Shown: in pieces, positions 8,501-13,826 of the stretch
Numbering within the stretch: position 1 is the stretch's first letter
Layout: each line of letters begins with the position of its first letter
Source of the DNA: Oscillospiraceae bacterium
GTDB taxonomy: Bacteria > Bacillota > Clostridia > Oscillospirales > Oscillospiraceae
Direction: 5' to 3'
Length of the DNA: 35,949 nt
Assembly: GCA_022792495.1 (NCBI GenBank)
Contig: JAAWBD010000097.1
Location: 1-35,949 of the forward strand
Notes under the pieces: model-generated
Databases searched by the model: none
The model's input: the letters and a program-made list of their open reading frames with translations, nothing else
Told to the model about the DNA's origin: nothing
Made by a program: the position numbers and the translations under genes

Positions 8501-8654
8501 TACCGATGGGGGGGAGACCCCGGAGTGGGCGGAGAGCTATGTCCGCAGCCTGGTGGGACAGGGGATCATCAACGGATATGAGGACGGAACGCTGAAGCCA
8601 AACGCCTCGATGATGCGGGGCGAGGTGGCCAAGGTGCTGTTTGGGTTGAGATGA
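5565..8654 (+). CDS. Secreted phosphodiester glycosidase (NAGPA domain) with Ig-like repeats and three SLH domains
   Basis: 1029 residues. A Sec signal peptide (about 1-27, ending GQAAWAS) precedes an NAGPA/DUF2233-type domain (about 90-410). Its marks are NGDFY (108-112), PLGMVVSGGVLRSS, an AIGFREDGTAFVG strand and DGGGSTTLGL (378-387). Next come two Big_2-like beta domains (about 425-600), a beta-sandwich resembling a carbohydrate-binding module (about 600-730), and three S-layer homology modules (from 849: FEDMADHWAAGYV, LPFADTADIPEWA, FTDGGETPEWAESYV). NAGPA enzymes cleave sugar-phosphodiester bonds. Here the SLH modules should hold the enzyme on secondary cell-wall polymer, so an envelope glycan or teichoic-type substrate is plausible (inference). 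AGGAGG lies 4 bases before the chosen ATG; an upstream in-frame ATG at 5496 lacks a signal peptide context. Confidence 0.85.
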   Translation: MRHWNQRVLAAGLCLSLLMGQAAWASDALGHDLHGGTVILSEGTASTKGYFWSDTYGDLRTERYVSYTPNETVRPTVAYGETVLSRETLSTMAKRLEEQGKRVVGGTNGDFYVMSTGQPLGMVVSGGVLRSSSSYHSAIGFREDGTAFVGTPNLYISVTMGEDRLTVFGGLNKIRQVRTADGGGLTLLTPDFGESTQNISPGVDVFLRVVTTEEELGQTIPAEETGVWQELRLSDQPRIGGRVKCVVDYVSEAAGPNPIPEDGFVLTMNGKDDEGTLNMLRALQPGDEMNLDIISEDTRWNEATEALGAMYRLLDNGQVGSNLSTERTARTAIGIQADGGVIFYTMDGKQPGHSVGATCAQVAQRLLELGCVEAVGLDGGGSTTLGLTTPAQESMTVVNRPSDGGERKNSTAIFLTTELEATGEPGYLQVEPGDALALGGTELSLEAYEVDTGYRLMGLAGNVSYEASGGTVEGNIFTAGKESGAVTITARQEELTGTARVTVVGTPDEILVMDETTGSSVGILALEPGESVPLQAVSSWRKMNLRSQDTCYTWSCDEAVGTVTADGYFTAGERTAEGSLYVAAGEKTVTIPVSVAGHILPLEDFEGESIPYAEGPGTVGEVEKNLAYVRMGRQSLKVSYEIGEAGSARLPVGTAIPAGERFLGLWVYGDGSANEMKAVFPAGEERLEETVCTLDFTGWRHVLTAIPAGASALEELQIGGEGSGTVWLDQLTTSNEELFDDMAPVIQLKLEGSRLTATVTDNVDKSFAAPAVALSFDGATLPGEWDPVRGTLTAELPLATREAEIPQGEEGQAAAEPQPAHRISVTAVDVSGNLGRASLDVPGDRLVEFEDMADHWAAGYVSYLHEQGITNGVAADEGLYYLPNNTITRAEFFTMVARWMGLDLSQYAGVELPFADTADIPEWALGAVKAMYARGIVQGSMDYGVLYAYPGAGISRGEVMTILGRTQLRGWPEAELDGFTDGGETPEWAESYVRSLVGQGIINGYEDGTLKPNASMMRGEVAKVLFGLR

Positions 8655-8669
8655 TATTGGGATGGGAAA

Positions 8670-8701
8670 GGCCCGGAACCGTGAGGTTCCGGGCCTTTTT
8701 T
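8670..8701 (+). terminator. Intrinsic terminator of the SLH glycosidase gene
   Basis: An 11-bp perfect stem (GGCCCGGAACC / GGTTCCGGGCC), GTGA loop, six T residues. It lies between convergent genes and may work weakly in the other direction too. Confidence 0.93.
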
Positions 8702-8709
8702 ATGGAGAT

Positions 8710-9132
8710 TTACGGGGCAGTAACAATTTTGGTAGTGACCCGTCTGCTATCGGAATTTTCACCAATCTCTGCATATACGGTAGCAGAGGCGTAGTAAGAA
8801 GCACCAGAAGTGCCAGAGTAGACATATGTAGATCTGTGAACCATGGAGTCAGTACCAAGAAGTCCATTTGATGTAGTGCCAGTAATAGTGGTAACCTTAG
8901 TACCATCAGATCGATAGATGGTAAGAGAAGAAATACCGAGAGAATCAGCGGAGGAATTAGCACGAACATCATAGACAATCTTGATTTCTCCAGGGTTATC
9001 TCCCTCTTTGGAGACGACATTGTAGGAAGAAAGAGTAAGACTGGCCCTGTTATCAAATGCGACAGCTACTGTACTGCAAATTGTAAAGAGGCAGGTCAAT
9101 GCGAGCAGAATAGAAAAAAGTTTTTTTTTCAT
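8710..9132 (-). CDS. Small secreted protein, possibly DUF6147-like
   Basis: 140 residues with a clear Sec signal peptide (MKKKLFSILLALTCLFTICS, cleavage near VAVAF). The remaining ~115 residues are rich in Ser, Thr and Tyr and predicted to be beta-rich, with the segments SLTLSSYNVV, LGISSLTIYRSDG and VTTITGTTSNGLLGTDSM. The pattern reminds me of small exported clostridial proteins grouped as DUF6147, but I cannot confirm this. Its start lies 4 bases after the anti-sigma stop, and its ribosome binding site GGAGGG lies inside that gene, so translation is coupled. It is the last gene of the XRE/sigma/anti-sigma operon and could be the cargo or ligand of that system (inference). Base composition is far more AT-rich than the surroundings. 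A TTG at 9150 is an alternative start. Confidence 0.72.
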   Translation of the reverse strand: MKKKLFSILLALTCLFTICSTVAVAFDNRASLTLSSYNVVSKEGDNPGEIKIVYDVRANSSADSLGISSLTIYRSDGTKVTTITGTTSNGLLGTDSMVHRSTYVYSGTSGASYYASATVYAEIGENSDSRRVTTKIVTAP

Positions 9133-9136
9133 AAAG

Positions 9137-10006
9137 TTATAACCCTCCAATTGAATCGATTATGAGTTTAATCTCCTCAATTGAAAGATTGCCCCATATT
9201 GTTTCAGAAAAAGTTCCATGCACCCAAGTGGCGGTAGTAGATTCCACATTTGACAAAATATAGAAAACCATATCGCCTTTTGCATAAGATTCAACTAATG
9301 CAAGATCTTTTTCAAAAATCCAACTTTCAATATCCTCTGAAGAATTATAGTGTTCAAGAGTTATTGAAAAGGTTTTTCCAGTTTCATCATAGAAGGGAAG
9401 CTGAAGAAACGTTCCAAAATCATCGCTCAATACCTTTGGCTCAGATGCTTCAAATTTGTTAGGAAAACGTGTCGGGATGAAATTTTCAGGAATATCGTTT
9501 TTCCTCAATTCTTCCAAAAACATTTCGTAATATTGACCGTGACCACTCCCAAAATGGAAAATCTCGCTTGTCCATTGGGCCAGGGCACCAAAGATATCAT
9601 GACCGGAGGCTTGAACGCCAATCATTAGGACAAAGAGGAGGGCTATGGTGGCGGCTACTAAGGAAAAACCCCTCCGGGAATAGCGAAAACGGAGGTGCAC
9701 GCTTTTGGCATCGGGGGAATCTTTCTCTTGAAGAGCGTTGAGTCGGTCTTGCACGCAGGGGTACAGAGCCTGGCCCTCGCCCTCGGGAGTGTTGTAGTAG
9801 GTCTGGAAACGCTCCCAGGCTTGATCCACGTCCGGTTCCTGCGCGGGATCTTTTTCTCTTTCCCGCAACACCTCCAGAATGTGAAAGACTACCTCGCTGG
9901 TATCCCGGCCGGAGTCGTCGTCCAAATCCGCCAGGAGCAGCTCCTCCAGCTGACGGGTGGTCAGCTGTTCCAGGTAGGCATATTTTTCACGGTTTTGATT
10001 TTTCAT
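9137..10006 (-). CDS. Membrane-anchored anti-sigma-like protein with extracellular DUF4367-type domain
   Basis: 289 residues: a cytoplasmic N-terminal part (about 1-110; LTTRQLEELLLADLDDDSGR), one transmembrane helix (about 113-134; FSLVAATIALLFVLMIG), and an extracellular part of ~150 residues. The latter ends in a DUF4367-like block (TATWVHGTFSETIWGNLSIE, then an EIKLIIDSIGGL end). The arrangement and the position directly after a sigma-factor gene match single-pass anti-sigma factors that sequester their sigma factor at the membrane. The DNA for the cytoplasmic half and TM helix is GC-rich like its neighbours; the extracellular half is strongly AT-rich. ATG at 10006 chosen because GGAGGA lies about 10 bases upstream; the ATG at 10024 overlaps that ribosome binding site. 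Confidence 0.75.
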   Translation of the reverse strand: MKNQNREKYAYLEQLTTRQLEELLLADLDDDSGRDTSEVVFHILEVLREREKDPAQEPDVDQAWERFQTYYNTPEGEGQALYPCVQDRLNALQEKDSPDAKSVHLRFRYSRRGFSLVAATIALLFVLMIGVQASGHDIFGALAQWTSEIFHFGSGHGQYYEMFLEELRKNDIPENFIPTRFPNKFEASEPKVLSDDFGTFLQLPFYDETGKTFSITLEHYNSSEDIESWIFEKDLALVESYAKGDMVFYILSNVESTTATWVHGTFSETIWGNLSIEEIKLIIDSIGGL

Positions 10007-10078
10007 GCCCCTGTCCTCCTCCATTCTTTATATGACAGAATACATTAAAAACTGACGGGGAAAGGTAAAAAAATTTTG

Positions 10079-10612
10079 TCATGGGCCAAATATTTTCTTC
10101 AGGGTCTGGCGGGAACGCTGGAGGCGTTTTTGGCTGTCCCAGACGGTGATGCCCAGCTGCTGGGCTACCTTGTAATGGCTGACGTGGTTGAGAGCGACCT
10201 GGACGAAGATCTGGTAATTCATGGGGGACAAGGCCTCCCGAACGCGGTACATGCGATCCTCGTCCTCAAGCCCGAGCTGGGCCTTGTCCAGGGCGGAGGA
10301 GGAGTCGGGCAGGTCGGCGGGGAGGGCGCTGAGGTGGATCAGCCGCTGGTCGGCATAGTACTGGCGGGAAAATTCCCGCAGCTTATTTTTCAGCGTGACC
10401 ATGAGATAGCCGCCAGGGTTGACGTGGGACATCAGGGCGGTGATGTTTTGGGCGGCGGTTTGGAAGGTGTCCTGGATCAGCTCTTCGGACAGATCCGAAA
10501 TGGACTGTGGGTCAAGATTCTTCAGCTTGAGCATCTTGACGGCGTAGCTGTGCAGGACGGGGAAATGCTCGTGGTAAAGCTGGTCAAGATATTTTGATTC
10601 TTCCGGCAGCAT
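10079..10612 (-). CDS. ECF-type RNA polymerase sigma factor
   Basis: 177 residues, the usual ECF length. Region 2 covers about 14-90 (YAVKMLKLKNL, LSEELIQDTFQTAAQN, GGYLMVTLKNKLREFSRQY) and region 4 about 120-172 with a helix-turn-helix (HVSHYKVAQQLGITVWDSQK, then RLQRSRQTLKKIF). It directs RNA polymerase to a small regulon, commonly including its own operon. Upstream is an XRE regulator (51-base gap); downstream the anti-sigma-like membrane protein (72-base gap). AGGAGA lies at good spacing from the ATG. Family call is firm; inducing signal and targets are unknown. Confidence 0.85.
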   Translation of the reverse strand: MLPEESKYLDQLYHEHFPVLHSYAVKMLKLKNLDPQSISDLSEELIQDTFQTAAQNITALMSHVNPGGYLMVTLKNKLREFSRQYYADQRLIHLSALPADLPDSSSALDKAQLGLEDEDRMYRVREALSPMNYQIFVQVALNHVSHYKVAQQLGITVWDSQKRLQRSRQTLKKIFGP

Positions 10613-10663
10613 AGGCCCTATCTCCTCTCTATCTCTCTATTTGCTGGGGCAGCAGACCAGGGG

Positions 10664-10999
10664 CTATCCGGTCTCCTCCGTTTTCTCCAGAAAAAGGCGG
10701 ATCAGCTTCTCCACCTTTACCAGGGACGGCTGAGGCTGCTGGGACAATAAGTAAAGGATGTTGTCGGTGCGGGTCTCCGGCCCCTCGGGGGAAAGGAGGG
10801 CGTCGCAGCTGACACGCAGGGCCTGGGACATGGCCAGGAGGGTAGAGATCCGCATCCGCTTTTTGCCCCGTTCCACCAGGGAGACAAAGGCGGGGCTGAC
10901 GCCCACGAGCTCGGCCAGCTGGGCCTGGGTCAGATTGGCCTGAATGCGGTAGGTGGTTATGTTTTGGCCTATGATGGTTTTCAGTTCATCGTCTGACAT
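10664..10999 (-). CDS. XRE/Cro-type helix-turn-helix regulator, first gene of the sigma operon
   Basis: 111 residues: an N-terminal HTH_3 domain (about 8-65; NLTQAQLAELVGVSPAFVSL with the recognition helix PAFVSLVERGKKR) and a 45-residue tail (QPSLVKVEKLIRLFLEKTEE) that may dimerise. It is the promoter-proximal gene of XRE, sigma, anti-sigma and secreted protein. Its own promoter has the -10 box inside a TGGTTAA/TTAACCA dyad, the expected layout for an autorepressor (inference). Ribosome binding site GGAAAGGGG is about 11 bases before the ATG. Confidence 0.85.
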   Translation of the reverse strand: MSDDELKTIIGQNITTYRIQANLTQAQLAELVGVSPAFVSLVERGKKRMRISTLLAMSQALRVSCDALLSPEGPETRTDNILYLLSQQPQPSLVKVEKLIRLFLEKTEETG

Positions 11000-11020
11000 G
11001 AGGCGGGGCCCCTTTCCTTT

Positions 11021-11092
11021 TGGTTAAATTATATTAACCAAATAGGGGAACCACAAAGCACCAATGGTTCTATCTTGCTTAACCAAAGGTTA
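11021..11092 (-). promoter_or_regulatory. Promoter and clustered GGTTAA-type dyads of the XRE/sigma operon
   Basis: On the minus strand TTGTGG (11056-11051), 17 bases, TATAAT (11033-11028). The -10 box is exactly the 6-base centre of the perfect dyad TGGTTAA/TTAACCA (11021-11040). Further copies of the half-site lie upstream: GAACCA (11048-11053) paired with TGGTTC (11065-11070), and TAACC-AAA-GGTTA (11080-11092). Likely operators of the XRE protein (inference). Confidence 0.65.
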
Positions 11093-11200
11093 GAATTTGG
11101 GGAAAAAGGGAGAAACGGTGAAAATAATTCTTCGGATACGTCATATTTTTGGGGAATTTGTCATATGTATATAAAGGATAAAGGAATGAGGGGTCTGGAA

Positions 11201-11241
11201 AGGGGTTTTTCGCCGGCGTGGACGAAAAACCCCTGGTTTTT
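11201..11241 (+). terminator. Long hairpin followed by T5 in the leader of the XRE/Spo0A_C operon
   Basis: A 12-bp perfect inverted repeat AGGGGTTTTTCG (11201-11212) / CGAAAAACCCCT (11223-11234) with a 10-base loop, then GG and TTTTT. It lies about 90 bases before the XRE start codon, so it is either an attenuator-like terminator or a large operator. Upstream, GTCATAT occurs twice exactly 20 bases apart (11140 and 11160) near a possible -10 TATAAA (11170-11175). Confidence 0.5.
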
Positions 11242-11330
11242 GCATTTTGCCTGAAGTGTACCTCATGGTGGCAAGTCCAAAACGCCGGTAAAATCTTCCT
11301 GTCCTTTGTCGGATTATGGGAGGTTTTGAA

Positions 11331-11600
11331 ATGCGCCGGTACAATTTGCTGGTTCGGGATCTGCTTCGGGACTCCATCCAGGGCTACCGCAAAAGCCAGT
11401 CCTACACCCAGGAGGCCATGGCGGAAAAGCTGCGGCTCTCCCCCCGCTCCTATGCGGATCAGGAACACGGGGAGTATGGGTTTTCCGCTACCTCACTGCT
11501 GTTTTTCATGTCACTGCTCCCCGAGAGGGAGAAGCTGGAGTTGATCCGCGAATTTGAACGACTGGTGGAGGAGGAAGAAGGGAATGGACATGTGGCGTGA
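11331..11600 (+). CDS. XRE-type helix-turn-helix regulator paired with a Spo0A_C protein
   Basis: 89 residues. The helix-turn-helix spans about 8-65: RDSIQGYRKSQSYTQEAMAE followed by KLRLSPRSYADQEHGEYGFS. A leucine- and glutamate-rich tail follows. GGGAGG lies 7 bases before the ATG at 11331; an in-frame upstream ATG at 11316 has no ribosome binding site. The last 17 bases overlap the next gene, so the two are translationally coupled. The protein is a small DNA-binding regulator; its target is unknown, though its downstream partner suggests a link with sporulation or transition-state control (inference). Confidence 0.8.
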   Translation: MRRYNLLVRDLLRDSIQGYRKSQSYTQEAMAEKLRLSPRSYADQEHGEYGFSATSLLFFMSLLPEREKLELIREFERLVEEEEGNGHVA

Positions 11601-11946
11601 GGAGGAGAACGAGAAGCTGCGCGGGATCTATGGGGTGCTCTCCCGGCTGGGGCTGTCGGCCAACTATACCGGATTCTTTCAGCTGGCATGGGCGGTTTGG
11701 CTGGCCAAGGAGGAGCCGGAACGGCTGCAGATGGTGACCAAGCGGCTGTATCCCGAGGTGGCGAAGCGGTGCAACACCTCCTGGCAGGCGGTGGAGAGAA
11801 ACCTGCGCACTGCGGTGGGGGTGATCTGGAAGTGGGACACGCCCTATCTGCGGCAGATCGTGGGGTCGCCGCTGCCGGCCAAGCCCAGGAACGCCTGGTT
11901 CCTGTCCCTGCTGGCGGCCTGCGCCCCGGAGGACGGGGTGGCGTAG
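11584..11946 (+). CDS. Stand-alone Spo0A C-terminal (DNA-binding) domain protein
   Basis: 120 residues covering essentially one Spo0A_C effector domain without receiver domain: LSRLGLSANYTGFFQLAWAV, EPERLQMVTKRLYPEVAKRC, NTSWQAVERNLRTAVGVIWK. The helices match the Spo0A pattern L-G-I-P-A-x-x-K-G-Y, the LYP-x-IA-K box and the recognition helix region x-x-x-VE-R-x-I-R-x-A-I-E. Spo0A itself needs its phosphorylated receiver to bind DNA as a dimer. A free effector domain could bind 0A boxes constitutively, compete with Spo0A, or use the overlapping XRE protein as partner (all inference). ATG at 11584 follows a GGAGGAGGAAGAAGGG stretch; a second ATG lies at 11590. Confidence 0.78.
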   Translation: MDMWREEENEKLRGIYGVLSRLGLSANYTGFFQLAWAVWLAKEEPERLQMVTKRLYPEVAKRCNTSWQAVERNLRTAVGVIWKWDTPYLRQIVGSPLPAKPRNAWFLSLLAACAPEDGVA

Positions 11947-11950
11947 AGGG

Positions 11951-12874
11951 TCAGGAGAGAAGGGCGGGGATCACGGGGATATCCTCCCTAGGCACCCTGG
12001 CCCAGGAGAAGTCCCGGGCCAGCTCCGGGGCGGAGATGGGGGTGGGGGCAGCCTGTTGGCCCGCCATATGGGCCAGTAGGCCCAAAAGCCCCTCCGGGGA
12101 GAAACGGCGGCGGAGGACGCCCATATCCAGATCCGCATCCCGCTTGGCTAGCCTCCGGCCGTCGGGGGCCAGGAGGAGGGGGACGTGATAAAACTCCGGG
12201 GCGGTAAGGCCCAGGACTTGATATAACCAGAGCTGCCGGGGGGTGGAGGAGAGAAGATCCCGGCCCCGCACCACCTGGGTGACCCCCATGGCGGCGTCAT
12301 CCACCACCACGGCTAACTGGTAGGCCCAGGCCCCGTCGGCGCGCTTGATGGGGAAATCGCCGCAGTCGGCGGCCAGATCCTGGGAGTAGAAGCCCTGGAG
12401 ACCGTCGGTGAAGGAGAGGGTCTTGTGAGGCACCCGCACCCGGTAGCTGGGGGCCTTTTCCTCCATGCGGGCGGAGACCTCCGGGGAGGTCAGGCCGGCG
12501 CAGGGGCAGGAGGGGGAGACCTGGTGGGTATGAGGGGCCTCGTTGAGCCGCTGGAGCCGGGAGCAGAAGCAGGGGTAGGTGAGGCCCTGGGCGGAAAGGG
12601 CCTGGAAGGCGGCGGCATAGAGGTGGCTGCGGTTGCTCTGCCAGTAGGCGGCGGAGGAGCCACCCTCATCCCAGTCCAGGCCAAGCCACTCCAGATCCTC
12701 CATCAGCTGCCAGGCGTAGGCGGGCTGGCAGCGCACCGGATCCAGATCCTCCACCCGGAGGACAAGACGTCCCCCCTGGTGACGGGCGGAGAGCCAGGCC
12801 AGGAGGAAGGAGAACAGGTTTCCCAGATGCATCCGCCCACTGGGTGAGGGGGCGAAACGGCCTTTCAGGGGCAT
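11951..12874 (-). CDS. gluQ: Glutamyl-queuosine tRNA(Asp) synthetase (GluQ-RS)
   Basis: 307 residues, the length of GluQ-RS and much shorter than GluRS because the anticodon-binding domain is missing. The class I signatures are RFAPSPSGRMHLGN (HIGH-equivalent at 16-19) and RRLAKRDAD (KMSKS-equivalent at about 242-246). A zinc-binding cysteine set is visible (C102, C104, then C123 or C125). The enzyme activates glutamate and attaches it to queuosine at position 34 of tRNA(Asp). The frame opens further upstream, but the ATG at 12874 follows AGGAGG at 7 bases and starts exactly at the Rossmann strand. It ends 4 bases from the convergent Spo0A_C gene. A bona fide short GluRS is less likely. Confidence 0.85.
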   Translation of the reverse strand: MPLKGRFAPSPSGRMHLGNLFSFLLAWLSARHQGGRLVLRVEDLDPVRCQPAYAWQLMEDLEWLGLDWDEGGSSAAYWQSNRSHLYAAAFQALSAQGLTYPCFCSRLQRLNEAPHTHQVSPSCPCAGLTSPEVSARMEEKAPSYRVRVPHKTLSFTDGLQGFYSQDLAADCGDFPIKRADGAWAYQLAVVVDDAAMGVTQVVRGRDLLSSTPRQLWLYQVLGLTAPEFYHVPLLLAPDGRRLAKRDADLDMGVLRRRFSPEGLLGLLAHMAGQQAAPTPISAPELARDFSWARVPREDIPVIPALLS

Positions 12875-12915
12875 GGGGAAACCTCCTTTTTTCGGGTGGG
12901 GGAAGATGTAAGTTA

Positions 12916-12944
12916 AATATAACATGAAGAAAAGAAAAATGCAA
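12916..12944 (-). promoter_or_regulatory. Promoter of the GluQ-RS gene
   Basis: Minus strand: TTGCAT (12944-12939), 17 bases, TATATT (12921-12916), 42 bases before the start codon. Confidence 0.7.
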
Positions 12945-13008
12945 CGTTTTGCGAAGAAAATTAGGGGTAATAAAAAACAGAGACCGTTGAGCCGCTTTTT
13001 CAAAAGGG

Positions 13009-13815
13009 TCAGTCCTCGCGGTAGGACAGCCGCTGCTCGGTAAGGACGAAGGCGGAGCCGTCCCAGAGATAGATATCCTCTAAGGCAGAGGCATCCCAAC
13101 GATCAGGCTCACCCATAAAATAGACCCCTTGCTCCTCGGGATCCAGCATGCGGATAAAGGGCCGTTCCGTGCGGACGAGGAAGCCGCCCTCAAGCTTTGT
13201 CAGCTCCGCTGAACCGGCAAAGTGCTGATTGGGTAGGAGGAAACAGCCGGTATCCTCACCCGAATCTCCGACACCACCGAAAAAGTCTATGGATCGCCGA
13301 TCCCCTTTTACAGGCAGCCCGGACACGGTGCCGTCGGGGTTCAGGGTGAAGAGCCTGCCATAGTCCCCGCCGCTGGTGGAGCCCCACTGGGTGAGGGCGA
13401 AGTCGGGCTGACCGTCGCCGTTGTAGTCGTCCACATGGAGGAGGAAGGGGCCGTTGAAGGACAGCTCCAGCTCGCAGCTGGTGACGCCGCCGTCATCGGT
13501 GAGGCTTACCGAAGGGCCATCGGCCAGGCGGAAGCGGAAGCTCCCCGACCAGGCCTGGTTCCAATTTTGTTTGGCGCTGGTGTAGCGGCCGGAGGTGCAC
13601 TCCAGGAGCAAGGTCTTATAGACGTAGCGCTCAGGCTGAAAAGAGTAGCTGGCAAAAACGATGGGGGTTTGAATGTCGAAGGGGGAAGGGGTTCCCGCAG
13701 CGGGGGACTCCATAACAGGGGCTTCTGCGGGCAGGGGCGCAGGGGTATCTGCCGCCGGAGCGACACAGGATACCAGCAGTCCTGCCAGCAGAAGGGCTGG
13801 AATGGTTAGCCTCAT
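13009..13815 (-). CDS. Putative lipoprotein of unknown function
   Basis: 268 residues. A short lipoprotein signal (MRLTIPALLLAGLLVSC, Cys 17 in an L-V-S-C lipobox) is followed by a Pro/Ala-rich linker. The globular part contains DYNGDGQPDFALTQWGSTSG, a calcium-loop-like motif of VCBS/FG-GAP-style repeats. It should sit on the outer face of the cytoplasmic membrane. The preferred ATG (13815) follows GAGGGG at 8 bases. An in-frame ATG at 13830 overlaps the lysA stop as ATGA and is the alternative. Either way it is co-transcribed after lysA. I do not recognise the family. Confidence 0.72.
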   Translation of the reverse strand: MRLTIPALLLAGLLVSCVAPAADTPAPLPAEAPVMESPAAGTPSPFDIQTPIVFASYSFQPERYVYKTLLLECTSGRYTSAKQNWNQAWSGSFRFRLADGPSVSLTDDGGVTSCELELSFNGPFLLHVDDYNGDGQPDFALTQWGSTSGGDYGRLFTLNPDGTVSGLPVKGDRRSIDFFGGVGDSGEDTGCFLLPNQHFAGSAELTKLEGGFLVRTERPFIRMLDPEEQGVYFMGEPDRWDASALEDIYLWDGSAFVLTEQRLSYRED

Positions 13816-13826
13816 GACAAAACCCC

